Shown here: positions 25,239 through 34,927 of the stretch, piece after piece | How the letters are laid out: each line of letters begins with the position of its first letter | How positions within the stretch are numbered: position 1 is the stretch's first letter | Assembly: GCA_016938695.1 (NCBI GenBank) | Contig: JAFGUC010000006.1 | Location: forward strand, 1 to 64,000 | From: Candidatus Woesearchaeota archaeon | Lineage (GTDB): Archaea > Nanobdellota > Nanobdellia > Woesearchaeales > JAFGUC01 | Direction of reading: 5' to 3' | DNA length: 64,000 nt | Notes under the pieces: model-generated | The model's database searches: none | What the model was told of the DNA's origin: nothing | Seen by the model: the letters and a program-made list of their open reading frames with translations, nothing else | Translations under genes and position numbers: made by a program

Positions 25239-27694
25239 CGTATTATTGTTGAATGATTTATTTTTTGTAGTCTTATATTATTTTCTACGTAACTTTCAAT
25301 TTTTGATTCGTGTGAGACAATTATTACTTGTTCTAGTTTTAGATTATCTAAAACTTCTTTAAGTCTATCTAATTGCTGACTTGAAAAACCATCTGTTGGT
25401 TCATCTAAGATTATTATGTTTTTAGTTTTTATGTTTGATACTAATTCATTTATTACTTTGTTTAATGCGAGTCGATATGCTAGTGCTAAACTTGTTTTTT
25501 CTCCACCAGACAGACTTAATATGTCTGCATCGTGTCCTTGTAATGTAACTATTGGTGTAAAGTCTTCATTTAGTTTTGCAGTAATATCTTCATCTTCGAT
25601 TAATATGTTGAACCATTTTTGGAATTTTGAGTTAAACCTATCGTGAATTTGAAGAAGGACTTGTTTTTCAATTGTATCAATTAATTCTGTGAATTTTGTG
25701 TTTAACCAAATATTATGTTGTTTTAATTTTGTTGTTTCATTTGTGATTTCTTCGATTTTTTTGATGTTGTTTGTAATTTCAATTATTGCTTTAGTTGTAT
25801 ATTCTATATCTTTTTGAGTTGCAGATTTCTTTGATAATATTGTTGATAATTGAGATGTTATTTCATTTATTTTTTGTTTGATGTCGCTTTGTTTTTCTTC
25901 TAAAATTTTTCTATTTGAGGATGTTTCTACTAAATCAATTGTTATTTTGTTTTCTGGTTCGATTATTTTTTGGAGTGTTATTGTTTTATTTTGCAATTCT
26001 TCAAGTTGTGTTTTTGATTCGTTGATTCTTGTGATTATATTGTTTAATTCTATTTGTTGCTCTTTGTTTTTTTGTATTAGTATAATTTTGGTTTGCAATT
26101 GTGTTTTTCGTTCTAGTTCTTTTTCAAATTTTATTTCTTCAAGCTTTTTTAGAATTTCAATGTTATTTTGTATTTGTTCGTTTGTTTTTTCTTGTTCTGT
26201 TTTTTTGAGTTTTAGATTTTTGGTGTTATCTTCTAGAATTATTTTCTTTTCATTTAGATATTTTATTTTTTCTTTAGTTATTTTTATTTCATCTAAATGA
26301 TTTTTTAGTGCTTCTTGTTTTATTTTTAATTCGTTGAGTTTTTTATTTTTGGCATTTATTTCTTCTTTTATTGATATGTTTTCTGTGTTTGTTTTTGTTG
26401 TTATTTCGTGTTTGTGTTGGCTTGTTACATCTTGTAAACAAGTTGGGCAGTGTTCTATTTTTGTGATTTTAGTAATCGTTTCTTGGTTTATTTTTATTTT
26501 TGCAGTATATGTTGCAATTTCTTTTTGTAGAAATTCAATTTCACTTTCTATTTCATTAAGTTTGTTTGTGAATTTTTCTTCAAGGTTTGTTTTGTCTTTT
26601 AGTTCTTGAAGTTGTGTTGTTAGATTAGAATCTGTTAATATTTTTGTTTGAAGTTCTGATATTTCTTTTGTTAGGTTTGTTTTTATTTTTTCTTGGTTGT
26701 TTATTTTTTCCTTTGTTAGGTTTATATCTTGGAGTCTATTGTGATAATTAGTTGTTATTTCATCAATTTCTTTTTTGATTTTGTTTTCATCTTCAAGATT
26801 CTCTATAAGTTTTATGCTTTCTTTTTTTGTGGTTAATTCTTTTATTTTGTTTTTTATTTCTTCGATTTTTTGGATTGTTATTTGTATATCTTTTTTTGCA
26901 GATGTTATTTCATTTATCTTGATCTTGTATTCATTTTCTTGTTTTTGTATGTCTTGAATTACTTTTGATGTTGTTTGTTCTTCTTTTTCTGCAGTTTCTT
27001 TTTTCTGATTTGTTTCTTGAAGTAGTGGTTCTATTTTTTTAAGTTCTTGATTGAATTCTTTTAGTTTTGTTTCTTCTTGTAATAATTTTGTTTTTAATTC
27101 ATCAATTCCTTTTGTTGTTTCTTCGTTGATTTTTATTTTTATTCTAAGGTTTCTTGAAACGATTGTTATGTTGTCTTTTATTGTTTTATATTTGTCTATA
27201 CCAAATACTTTTCTTATGATGTCTAATCTTGCTTCTTCATCTTCGAAGAGTATTTGTTTCATCATTTCTTGTGGAGTGTAAACTGAATATCTGAACAGAA
27301 GATTTTTTTTGGTTTGTGGATATCCTAATAGAGTTTCGATTTGTGATTTTAATTCAATAGGCATTAATGGTTTTGTTTCTCCATTAATTGTAAGAAATCC
27401 TGCTTCTTGCTTAATTCCGTTTTGTGTCTTTTTTAGAATTCTTGTTATCTCAATATTTTTTTTATCTATTATTAGTCTAAGAATTATTTCGCAAGATTTT
27501 TCTCCTCGTCTTAGTAAACTTGTTGGAGTTATATTGTCTTTTATTAATCCAAATAATGCGAATTCAATTGCTAAAAGAATTGTTGATTTTCCTGAACCGA
27601 TGTCTCCGCTAATTAATGTTGAGCCTCTAGTAAAATCTATTGTTGTGTCTTGGTAGCTTCGTACATTTTTTAGAGAGAGACTTTTAATTAACAT
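25235..27694 (-). CDS. rad50: DNA double-strand break repair ATPase Rad50
   Basis: This 819-residue SMC-like ATPase acts with Mre11 in end processing. Walker A is GDIGSGKST (30-38). A long, very Lys/Glu/Ile-rich coiled coil spans about 170-700. The zinc hook CPTC is at C416/C419. The ABC signature LSGGEKTSLALAYR and Walker B IIILDEPTDGF lie near the C-terminus, followed by the H-loop region VSHE. Length is slightly short for archaeal Rad50. No Mre11 gene is in this window. The 170-base gap upstream is AT-rich with a TATA-like TTTATATA at about 27750 belonging to the divergent lipoprotein gene. Confidence 0.95.
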   Translation of the reverse strand: MLIKSLSLKNVRSYQDTTIDFTRGSTLISGDIGSGKSTILLAIEFALFGLIKDNITPTSLLRRGEKSCEIILRLIIDKKNIEITRILKKTQNGIKQEAGFLTINGETKPLMPIELKSQIETLLGYPQTKKNLLFRYSVYTPQEMMKQILFEDEEARLDIIRKVFGIDKYKTIKDNITIVSRNLRIKIKINEETTKGIDELKTKLLQEETKLKEFNQELKKIEPLLQETNQKKETAEKEEQTTSKVIQDIQKQENEYKIKINEITSAKKDIQITIQKIEEIKNKIKELTTKKESIKLIENLEDENKIKKEIDEITTNYHNRLQDINLTKEKINNQEKIKTNLTKEISELQTKILTDSNLTTQLQELKDKTNLEEKFTNKLNEIESEIEFLQKEIATYTAKIKINQETITKITKIEHCPTCLQDVTSQHKHEITTKTNTENISIKEEINAKNKKLNELKIKQEALKNHLDEIKITKEKIKYLNEKKIILEDNTKNLKLKKTEQEKTNEQIQNNIEILKKLEEIKFEKELERKTQLQTKIILIQKNKEQQIELNNIITRINESKTQLEELQNKTITLQKIIEPENKITIDLVETSSNRKILEEKQSDIKQKINEITSQLSTILSKKSATQKDIEYTTKAIIEITNNIKKIEEITNETTKLKQHNIWLNTKFTELIDTIEKQVLLQIHDRFNSKFQKWFNILIEDEDITAKLNEDFTPIVTLQGHDADILSLSGGEKTSLALAYRLALNKVINELVSNIKTKNIIILDEPTDGFSSQQLDRLKEVLDNLKLEQVIIVSHESKIESYVENNIRLQKINHSTIIR

Positions 27695-27864
27695 TTTTAT
27701 TTTTTACATTGATTGGAATTTATATAATTTTATTAAGTGACTACCAAAAAGTTTATATATTGGAGACGTTATTCTTAAGTAGAGAAAATTCCAAGGCTCT
27801 AGTAGTTTTACTGTTCCTTAATTAAAAAGAGGTGAAACTAGAATTTAGAGAGGTGTATTGAAAA

Positions 27865-29196
27865 ATGTTTAGGCGTGTGGTTTTGGCTTTGCTTGTCTTA
27901 GCAACACTAGTTTTGTCTGCTTGTTCTCAAACAGGATTCGTCATTGATAAATTGAATGGTAATGGCGACGTTTGCATTCCAAAATATGATGTTAATGGTA
28001 ATGATCTTAATGAGTGCGGTGTAGAGCAAACAAGTGAAGAAGAACAAGCTGATGAGTTGAGTGATCTTGATGATCTCTTAGCAGAAATTGAGAAAGATAT
28101 GGACACTAATGATTCTGTAGTTGATACAACTTCAAAAGACGAAGTTATTGAAACTGAGTCTGACAAAGAAGACGTTTCTGAAACTGTTGTTCCTGTTGAA
28201 GATTCGACTGGACTTTTAGTTAAAGAAGTTGTCGAAGGAGAATTAGTTGAACTTAAACCAAGAGTAACTGATCCTGATGGAGATCCAATTAAATTGGAAT
28301 TTTCAGAACCACTTGATGAGAATGGTCAATGGTATACTAAGGAAGGTGACGCTGGTGTTTATGTTGTAACTGTTAAAGCTGACGACGGTCAATCAGTTAG
28401 TGAACAAAAAGTTAAAATTATTGTTGATGCAAAAAATAAAGCACCAGTTATTGTAATTGGCGATGAATTAAGATTTGCAGAAGGCGATAAGATTGTTCTT
28501 GAACCTGAAGTTAGTGATCCTGAAGGAGAACCAGTTACTGTTAGTTATTCAGGTTGGATGAATTCTGATTCCTATCAAACAAGTTATGATGATGCAGGAA
28601 CTTATTCTGTAACTATTTTAGCTTCAGATGGAAATAGAGAATCTAGCAAGAAACTGAAAATTGTAGTTGATAATGCAAACAGAGCTCCAGTTATACAGAA
28701 AATGCCAAAGTTATCTGTATTAGAGGGAAATGAATTGGTTTTGAATCCAGTTGTAAGTGACCTTGATGGAGATAATGTTGAAGTTACATTTGAAGAACCA
28801 TTTGATTCTAATGGTAAATGGCAGACAGCAGAAGGAGATGCTGGAGAATACAAAACAACAGTTGTTGCAAGCGATGGCGATAAATCCGCTAAATTGAGTG
28901 TTGACATTGTTGTTGAGTCTTTGAACAAAGCACCTGTACTGCAACAAATTAAGGATATTAATGTAAACGAGGGTGAAGAAGTTGTTATTTCCCCACTTGC
29001 AATAGATCCTGAGGGAGAGCCAGTATCATTTGAGTACAGTGGTTGGATGACTACTAGTAGCTATTTAACAAATTACAACGATGCAGGAACTCATACTGTA
29101 ACTGTTACAGTAAGTGATGGAGTTTACTCTGATTCACAAGATGTTACTGTTATTGTAGAAGATGTTAACAGAGCTCCAGTAATTACTTGGGGATAA
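27865..29196 (+). CDS. Lipoprotein with four Ig/cadherin-like repeats
   Basis: This 443-residue protein has a signal peptide ending in the lipobox LSAC (Cys20). A highly acidic linker (about 50-115) is followed by four repeats of about 85 residues, each starting near NKAPV or NRAPV and containing DPEGEPV or DPDGDP and a DDAGTYSVT-like or GDAGEY element, typical of cadherin-like/PKD-like surface modules. It is probably anchored outside the cell by lipid. AGAGGTG lies 9 bases before ATG; the untranslated leader is long (about 80 bases) and holds a second unused GAGGTGA. Confidence 0.85.
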   Translation: MFRRVVLALLVLATLVLSACSQTGFVIDKLNGNGDVCIPKYDVNGNDLNECGVEQTSEEEQADELSDLDDLLAEIEKDMDTNDSVVDTTSKDEVIETESDKEDVSETVVPVEDSTGLLVKEVVEGELVELKPRVTDPDGDPIKLEFSEPLDENGQWYTKEGDAGVYVVTVKADDGQSVSEQKVKIIVDAKNKAPVIVIGDELRFAEGDKIVLEPEVSDPEGEPVTVSYSGWMNSDSYQTSYDDAGTYSVTILASDGNRESSKKLKIVVDNANRAPVIQKMPKLSVLEGNELVLNPVVSDLDGDNVEVTFEEPFDSNGKWQTAEGDAGEYKTTVVASDGDKSAKLSVDIVVESLNKAPVLQQIKDINVNEGEEVVISPLAIDPEGEPVSFEYSGWMTTSSYLTNYNDAGTHTVTVTVSDGVYSDSQDVTVIVEDVNRAPVITWG

Positions 29197-29272
29197 AATC
29201 CTTAAGTTTTAATTTTTTTTTAATTTAATTTTCAAAACCTTTTTAATATGAAACTGCTTTTTCTTTATTCTA

Positions 29273-29860
29273 ATGAAACATATTGCAACAAAACGTGAAG
29301 ATTCGGGATTTAATTTTGTTAGAATTTTGGGACGTGTTTTTAGACCTAAGAAGTATAGATTATTAGTTCTGGAATCTTATTCGAAGTCATTTCTATTTTA
29401 TTCAATGATTATTTTGATTGCTACGGTGTTTACTTTGATATTTAATTATGATTCTTTGTTTGCACTTAATTTTACAATTGAGGTGCCTGCTCAGAATTCT
29501 TCTGTTGATGTTTTCCAGAATACATTTTTGTTAGAATCTGTGTTAAAATTGTTTGATAATCCTGTTAAGTTTTTTATGTTTGTATTTCCATCTGTATTTT
29601 TGTATTTGTTTTTTTATTTGTTTTTCAAATATGTAGCAATTGCTTTGGTTGCAAGTTTATTGTTTTTCATATTGTCAGGATTTTTCAAAATCCATGTTGG
29701 TTTTTCTAAAATCTTTAAAATTAATTTGTTCTCTATTGTTATTATGATATTTTTTGAGGCATTGGGAATCCCATTTTATAGTACGTTTCAAGTTCCTTTA
29801 TTGCTTTACTTGGTGTTATCATCACTTGCTTTGTTTTTTGTTGGAAGTTCTAGTGCTTGA
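29273..29860 (+). CDS. Membrane protein, unknown function
   Basis: I do not recognise this 195-residue protein. A basic cytosolic N-terminus (residues 1-40, with LGRVFRPKKYR) precedes a helix. A loop with N-x-S/T sites (about 68-85) and three to four further helices follow. The layout resembles DUF1189- or Yip1-like small membrane proteins, but the match is weak. The stop overlaps the region before the folA start, suggesting co-transcription. Confidence 0.7.
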   Translation: MKHIATKREDSGFNFVRILGRVFRPKKYRLLVLESYSKSFLFYSMIILIATVFTLIFNYDSLFALNFTIEVPAQNSSVDVFQNTFLLESVLKLFDNPVKFFMFVFPSVFLYLFFYLFFKYVAIALVASLLFFILSGFFKIHVGFSKIFKINLFSIVIMIFFEALGIPFYSTFQVPLLLYLVLSSLALFFVGSSSA

Positions 29861-29862
29861 AA

Positions 29863-30330
29863 ATGATTGTTTCTTTAATTGCTGCTATTGCTAGAAATGG
29901 TGTTATTGGTTGTTATGGTAAACTTCCTTGGGATATTCCTGAGGATATGGCGTATTTTCGTCGCGTTACTTCTGGTGGTGTTTTGATTATGGGTCGTAAG
30001 ACTTTTGAGAGTGTTGGTGTTCTTCCTAATAGATTTACAATTGTTTTGAGTAATGTCTTGATGGGTGAGGATGAAGATTTTGTTTATATTAGTTCTGTTT
30101 CAGATGCAATACAATATGCTTCTAGGTTGGGTGCTTCTGAAGTGTTTGTTTGTGGTGGTTCTAAAATATATTCTGAATTTTTAGATGTTGTTGATAGAAT
30201 GTATATTACTCACTTGAATGATGATTATGAAGGAGATTCGTTTTTTCCCGTTGTTGATTATTCTAAATTTGAAGTAATAAGCTCTGTTGATTTTAGTTCT
30301 GGAAAATTTTGTGTATATGAACGAATATAG
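29863..30330 (+). CDS. folA: Dihydrofolate reductase
   Basis: This 155-residue enzyme reduces dihydrofolate with NADPH. It begins MIVSLIAAIARNGVIG, then has KLPWDIPEDMAYFRRVT (catalytic Asp in the WDIPED segment), IMGRKTFES for NADPH binding, and VCGGSKIYSEF. Length is normal. I choose ATG at 29863 over the TTG at 29857. It follows the membrane protein directly and precedes maf. Confidence 0.94.
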   Translation: MIVSLIAAIARNGVIGCYGKLPWDIPEDMAYFRRVTSGGVLIMGRKTFESVGVLPNRFTIVLSNVLMGEDEDFVYISSVSDAIQYASRLGASEVFVCGGSKIYSEFLDVVDRMYITHLNDDYEGDSFFPVVDYSKFEVISSVDFSSGKFCVYERI

Positions 30331-30366
30331 CAAAGGTTTTTATTTTATTGTTGATTATTGTTTTTT

Positions 30367-30945
30367 ATGGTAAAAATAATTCTTGCATCGGGTTCTCCAA
30401 GACGTAAACAATTGTTATCACAAATTCTAGGAAATAATTTTGAGGTTGTTGTTGGTGATTATGAAGAGGATAATTCTCGTAAAATTAGCCCTCGTGATTT
30501 AGTAGTTGATCAAGCTATTGGAAAAGCAAAGAGTGTTTATCGTAAAGTCAATTCAGGATTAATTATTTCTGCTGATACTTTTGTTGTGTATGATAACAAG
30601 GTTTTAGGAAAACCGGTTGATTCTGTTGATGCAATTGATATGCTAAATTTGATATCTGGAAAAGAAATATTAGTTTATACTGGACTTTGTATTTTAGATG
30701 TTGTTAGTGGTAAGTTAGAGTCTGATTGTGTTATAACTAAGGTTAAGATGGCGCCTTATAGTAAGGATGTTGCAATGGCGTATGTTGCGACAGGCGAGCC
30801 TTTAGATAAAGCAGGTTCTTTTGCAATTCAAGGTAAAGGTGCTGTTTTAGTTGAGAAAATCGATGGTTGTTACTTTAATGTGATGGGTTTTCCTTTATAT
30901 ACTCTAAGCAAAATGCTTTCGACGTTTGGAATTACTGTTTTTTAG
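30367..30945 (+). CDS. maf: Maf-like nucleotide pyrophosphatase
   Basis: This 192-residue protein starts with the diagnostic Maf motif MVKIILASGSPRRKQLL. ISADTFVVYDNKVLGKP and GKGAVLVEKIDGCYFNVMGFPL follow. Maf proteins hydrolyse non-canonical or modified NTPs and some are tied to cell division. ATG at 30367 is preferred over an upstream TTG because the family begins at this point. The neighbour downstream is sepF. Confidence 0.94.
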   Translation: MVKIILASGSPRRKQLLSQILGNNFEVVVGDYEEDNSRKISPRDLVVDQAIGKAKSVYRKVNSGLIISADTFVVYDNKVLGKPVDSVDAIDMLNLISGKEILVYTGLCILDVVSGKLESDCVITKVKMAPYSKDVAMAYVATGEPLDKAGSFAIQGKGAVLVEKIDGCYFNVMGFPLYTLSKMLSTFGITVF

Positions 30946-31087
30946 AAATTTGTCGAGAGTTTTTAGTTTTAATTTTGTGCGTATTATTGATGTTTCTAAT
31001 CAAAAGATTTAAATAGATATATCTTTTATTTCAGTTAATAATAAAAGGGGAATAATCGATATCTAATGATTTTCGGAGGATTTTAAG

Positions 31088-31519
31088 ATGGCAGGTTTTT
31101 TTTCAAAGTTTGTTAACAAGTTCTCCTCTCAGGAAGACAAAGAGGACGAAGTAGTAAACGACGATTTCGAAGAGGATTACGTTGAACTTGATACAGCAGG
31201 TTCTAAGGACAAAAAGTCAAAAATAATAGTTAGACCTTATACAATTGAAGATTTTTCTGATATTAAGGCTGTTCTTGACGCTTTACGTGAAGGTTACACT
31301 ATTGCTTTAATTAACATAAAACCTTTGAGAGAAAAGGATATTGTTGAATTAAAACGAGCAGTTGGTAAATTGAAGAAAACTTGCGATGCGATTGAAGGGG
31401 ATATTGCTGGTTTTGATGAAGATTATATTATAGTAACTCCATCTTTTGCAAAAATACATCGGGAAAAGATAGAACCTAAGGAAGTTAAGACTTCACAGCC
31501 TGATGATGATGATTTCTAG
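31088..31519 (+). CDS. sepF: Cell division protein SepF
   Basis: This 143-residue protein has an N-terminal amphipathic stretch (MAGFFSKFVNKF) for membrane binding, an acidic linker, and the SepF core from IVRPYTIEDFSDI to ITPSF-like VTPSFAKI. In archaea SepF anchors FtsZ to the membrane. GGAGGA lies 7 bases before ATG, and a TATA-like TTTAAATAG is at about 31009. The presence of SepF suggests an FtsZ-based division system. Confidence 0.92.
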   Translation: MAGFFSKFVNKFSSQEDKEDEVVNDDFEEDYVELDTAGSKDKKSKIIVRPYTIEDFSDIKAVLDALREGYTIALINIKPLREKDIVELKRAVGKLKKTCDAIEGDIAGFDEDYIIVTPSFAKIHREKIEPKEVKTSQPDDDDF

Positions 31520-31593
31520 GCTTTGTGAATAGAAACATTTTTAAATAGGTGTAGTTCCCAACAGAAAATAGAATTATTAAAGGTTGATTAATC

Positions 31594-31887
31594 ATGGTAC
31601 AAAGAAAAGGCGGAGCAAGAAGAAAAACACGAGGAAAGTTTAGTAGAAGTGCTCGTGAGAAAGGAAAGTTTAGTGTTAGCAAGTTCTTTGAAGAGTTCAA
31701 TGATGGTGAAAAAGTAGTTCTGAAAGCAAACACATCTTACCAAAGAGGTATTTACTTTAGACGATTCCACGGTTTAGTTGGAACTGTTGTAGGTAAGCGA
31801 GGAAGTTGCTATCATGTTGCTATAACTGATCATACTAAAGACAAGACACTTATCGTGCATCCAGTGCACCTTATGAAGGCTAGGTGA
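31594..31887 (+). CDS. rpl21e: Ribosomal protein eL21 (L21e)
   Basis: This 97-residue basic protein matches archaeal L21e: GGARRKTRGKFSRSAREKGK at the start, YQRGIYFRRFHGLVGTVVGKRG in the core, and a C-terminus close to HPVHLMKAR. It is a large-subunit protein. The stop codon TGA is part of the AGGTGA ribosome-binding site of the next gene, rpo4, a pairing conserved in archaea. Confidence 0.97.
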   Translation: MVQRKGGARRKTRGKFSRSAREKGKFSVSKFFEEFNDGEKVVLKANTSYQRGIYFRRFHGLVGTVVGKRGSCYHVAITDHTKDKTLIVHPVHLMKAR

Positions 31888-31892
31888 ATATA

Positions 31893-32237
31893 TTGGCAAA
31901 ACCTGATATTATCGAGATGAATCCAATAAGCTCAAGCGAAATGAAAGATGAGCTTAAAAAAATACAAAAAAGAGATGGTGAATTAAATTTCAGAGCTAAC
32001 AAAGCTATGGAATATTTAGATCAATTCAAAACATTGAAGAAATCCGATGCGAAATCTTTGATATCTGAAATTGAATCGATGGGCATCTCTAGAATCAGGT
32101 TAGAACACATCGTTAAGATTGTTGATTTGTTACCTCAATCAGTTGAGGATTTGAAAATGCTTATGGGTGGGTACAATGTTACTCTTCCAAAAGAATCAAT
32201 GGAACAAATTATCGATGCTGTAAAAAAAGTAGCTTAA
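31893..32237 (+). CDS. rpo4: RNA polymerase subunit Rpo4 (RpoF)
   Basis: This 114-residue protein is Rpo4, which forms the polymerase stalk with Rpo7. The HRDC-like helical region with ESMGISRIRLEHIVKIVDLLPQS is diagnostic. I choose TTG at 31893 because AGGTGA lies 5 bases upstream; GTG at 31884 would overlap the L21e stop. The gene order L21e-Rpo4 is the archaeal norm. Confidence 0.95.
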   Translation: MAKPDIIEMNPISSSEMKDELKKIQKRDGELNFRANKAMEYLDQFKTLKKSDAKSLISEIESMGISRIRLEHIVKIVDLLPQSVEDLKMLMGGYNVTLPKESMEQIIDAVKKVA

Positions 32238-32244
32238 ATTTTTT

Positions 32245-33123
32245 TTATATTTTTGTTGTTATTATCGATTTTTCTTTAACTATTACAGAATGTTCATGTT
32301 GGCTTACTATTCCATTTCTTTTTTCAACTAATGGTGGATATGCATGTATTATATTTTGTTCTTGTAATTTTTTGAGTGCAAAGTTTACTTTGTTTACTGG
32401 AAATTTTTTTGTTAACCATCGTGTTGTAAATGGTAATGTTTTGTATTCTGATTGTATTTCTTTTAGAACGTCTCTAATAATTGGTAATCTTACTGGTTGT
32501 GGATTTACTAATGAAAATATTGTTGGATTGCTTGATTCATTTACATAACCTTCTCCATCTGTTGCGAATGGTTCAATTGCAATTATTTGATTTTCTTTTA
32601 ATTCTATATTGCTGTGATTATCATAATTTGGAACATGTGGATCGCAGTGTATTTGTAATATTCCTAGACCATGTCCACCAAGATTTCTTATTGGAGATAG
32701 ATTGTGCGACATGATTGTTTCTTGAATCTCTTTTCCAATGTCGCCTAGTTTTGTTCCAGGATAAATTAATTTTAAAGCGTTGTTTAGAGCTTCCTTTGAT
32801 GCATTTAGAATTTCTTTGAACTCGTTATTTGGATTAACAGTAATTGCAGTGTCTCCGATTGCACCATTTACTGATGCGCCTACATCTAATTTTACCATAT
32901 CTTCTTTTTTTATTGTAAGATTATCGTCTATAGTAGGACAGAAATGCGCTGCGATTTGATTGATTGAAATTTGTGCTGGAAACGCTGGTCTTGCTCCTTG
33001 TTTAATCATAAAATTATCAACTTCGTCGCAAATTTCTTTTACACTTGCACCTTCTTTAATTAAGCTTGCACCTAAGTCTCTTGCTTCTCCAGTTATCTTT
33101 CCTGCTTTAATCCAATCATCCAT
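32245..33123 (-). CDS. map: Type II methionine aminopeptidase
   Basis: This 292-residue enzyme removes N-terminal Met. Metal ligands are visible in order: KLDVGASVNGAIGDTA (two Asp), GGHGLG (His), IEPFATDGEG (Glu) and QHEHSVIV (Glu). A helical insertion with winged-helix character (about 205-270) marks type II. I choose ATG at 33123 because the family starts near AGKITGEARD; a TTG start 19 codons upstream would overlap the preceding gene. Confidence 0.94.
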   Translation of the reverse strand: MDDWIKAGKITGEARDLGASLIKEGASVKEICDEVDNFMIKQGARPAFPAQISINQIAAHFCPTIDDNLTIKKEDMVKLDVGASVNGAIGDTAITVNPNNEFKEILNASKEALNNALKLIYPGTKLGDIGKEIQETIMSHNLSPIRNLGGHGLGILQIHCDPHVPNYDNHSNIELKENQIIAIEPFATDGEGYVNESSNPTIFSLVNPQPVRLPIIRDVLKEIQSEYKTLPFTTRWLTKKFPVNKVNFALKKLQEQNIIHAYPPLVEKRNGIVSQHEHSVIVKEKSIITTKI

Positions 33124-33163
33124 TAAATTTTTAGAAGTTTGTTTGTTTATTAGTCTTTTGGAT

Positions 33164-33757
33164 TTAGTAAATAATTGCAACTAGAACTCTTTTTACGTTT
33201 TCAAAATATGTTTTTCCAGGGTCTGCATTTTCGTTGTTGTCGCCTTTTGTTATGAAATAAATTCCTTTTTCATCAATACCTTTTTCAATTACTCTATGGA
33301 TTATTGTTCCGTCCATGTAGTTTGTTGTAAATGAAATTATATCGCCAACTCTAATTTGGTCTGCAGATTTTGGAACTATTTCGATAGCATTTGCTTCTGA
33401 ATCAAAAAATGGGTCCATTGAATTTGTATCGGTAAACCTTGCCCATTGCGCGTTGTCAATTTCGATTATGATTTTGTTATCGTATACTTTGATTTGATCT
33501 TCTTTAATCCAATTTGAAGGTGACGCTTTTTCTCTATCTTCTTCTTTTATTACAACATAATCTAAAATTTGTTGGTTCAGAGATTTTGTTTCTTTTTCAG
33601 GATTACTTGTTGTTAAGTTGCTTTGTGCAAAAGTAATTTCTTCACTGTTGATTCTTTCAGTTGGTTTTTCTGACTGTGATTCGTGGTAGATTATGTTTGC
33701 AGCTGACACTAGTAGTGTTAGTAATACTAATGTTGTGACTGTTAACCTCATCCCCAT
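33164..33757 (-). CDS. Signal peptidase I-like (S26) protein
   Basis: This 197-residue protein has one N-terminal transmembrane segment (about 4-24), a variable linker, and a C-terminal S26-like domain. The catalytic Ser lies in TNSMDP (S-M-x-P), the archaeal/ER-type catalytic His in IIHRVIEKG, and a conserved Asp in TKGDNN. It is short in its N-terminal half compared with classic archaeal SPases, so it may be a specialised paralogue. It is divergent from the surface-protein cluster starting at 33919. A TATA-like element about 27 bases upstream fits a leaderless start. Confidence 0.8.
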   Translation of the reverse strand: MGMRLTVTTLVLLTLLVSAANIIYHESQSEKPTERINSEEITFAQSNLTTSNPEKETKSLNQQILDYVVIKEEDREKASPSNWIKEDQIKVYDNKIIIEIDNAQWARFTDTNSMDPFFDSEANAIEIVPKSADQIRVGDIISFTTNYMDGTIIHRVIEKGIDEKGIYFITKGDNNENADPGKTYFENVKRVLVAIIY

Positions 33758-33777
33758 ATTTTTGGTGTTTTTGGTTT

Positions 33778-33790
33778 GAATATATAAATG
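33778..33790 (-). promoter_or_regulatory. TATA box for the signal-peptidase-like gene
   Basis: On the minus strand this reads CATTTATATATTC. Its centre lies about 27 bases upstream of the ATG at 33757, the spacing of an archaeal TATA box to a TSS at the start codon. The same 161-base gap holds ATATTTAAATA (33840-33850), a likely TATA box for the divergent lipoprotein gene. Confidence 0.5.
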
Positions 33791-33918
33791 TTCTTAATTT
33801 CTATATTGAAAATAATTATTTTGTTGTCACTAAACAGTAATATTTAAATACCTTTGTTGCATTTTAGAAATTATTAAATATAAATTCGCTTTAAAAAATA
33901 AACAGGGGGTTAACTTAT

Positions 33919-34926
33919 ATGAAATCATATTCCGGTAAAGGTTTAATCAAAGCTGGTGGCGTTACTGCTGCTGTTTTAGGCCTAGTACTTTTATTGACTG
34001 GTTGTCCAACACCTGGCCCTGGTCCTTCTCCAACTCCAGTTGTTGTTAGTTATAATTTAACTGGTGCAACTCAGAATGATTATAGAACTGATATTAACAG
34101 TACTGATAAGACTATGTCTGGTTTAGAGGTATTGGTTCAAAATGGATCATTTGATTCTGCTGAATGGAGACAAGGTTCAACAATTGGTACAGTTGACTAC
34201 AATCCTTCTACTCAATCACTTAGCATTATTGGTAATCCTAATTTAGGAGACTTAACAATTAGATTATATGGTTATGGAACTTCTGGAGATATGTCTTCAG
34301 TTGATGTTACTGGATTGACTTATGGTCCAAAAGGATCTGAAGTAGTTTGTCCTTTAGCAAGTTTACCTTCTGTTTATGGTTTCGAATTTGATTCAATGAG
34401 TAGGAGTGCTCCAATTGGTGAAGGAGGATTTCCCGAATTTTATGTTCAACATTATACTTTCCTAAACACTAGTGGAGATTTACGAACTTTTGCTGATGAT
34501 AATAGTTTTACAGAACTAGGTGTTGATGGTAATAAAGTTGCATTTGTTTTGTCTGATAAAGTTGTAGGCTTTGATTATGCAAATGCTTCTAGTGTTTTAG
34601 ATTTACCTAATACTTATGTAGGTCTACTTGATGTTTTCAAATCATTAATTGATTTTGAATCTCAATATAATAGTATGCATGCATTAACACCAGGAGTTGT
34701 TAACTCAACTTCAGCTTATTCACAAAGTGACTTTGATGCAATGTTTACTGATGTTCCTGATTCAGAGATTCGAACATCAATTGTTCCTAATTCAAATAAG
34801 TTTGCTTATGGATTAAGTGATACTGCTAGTCGGTATGTCCTTTTTTCACAAGGTAGTTTGATTCATGTTTTTGGAATAAGTGAAACTCAATATAATAAAA
34901 TAAAAGATGCGGATTGGTTGAACTAA
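33919..34926 (+). CDS. Lipoprotein, unknown function
   Basis: This 335-residue protein has a signal peptide with the lipobox LTGC (Cys29), then a Pro/Gly linker (PTPGPGPSPTP). The mature domain is acidic with few basic residues, and I do not recognise it. AGGGGG precedes ATG by 9 bases. The next gene starts one base after its stop, so it is the first gene of a three-gene surface operon. Confidence 0.8.
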   Translation: MKSYSGKGLIKAGGVTAAVLGLVLLLTGCPTPGPGPSPTPVVVSYNLTGATQNDYRTDINSTDKTMSGLEVLVQNGSFDSAEWRQGSTIGTVDYNPSTQSLSIIGNPNLGDLTIRLYGYGTSGDMSSVDVTGLTYGPKGSEVVCPLASLPSVYGFEFDSMSRSAPIGEGGFPEFYVQHYTFLNTSGDLRTFADDNSFTELGVDGNKVAFVLSDKVVGFDYANASSVLDLPNTYVGLLDVFKSLIDFESQYNSMHALTPGVVNSTSAYSQSDFDAMFTDVPDSEIRTSIVPNSNKFAYGLSDTASRYVLFSQGSLIHVFGISETQYNKIKDADWLN

Positions 34927-34927
34927 A

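Noticed and set aside
25416-27656. Several hydrophobic plus-strand frames across rad50
   Set aside because: Antisense of a Lys/Glu/Ile-rich coiled coil always yields F/S/L-rich frames; rad50 motifs are complete.
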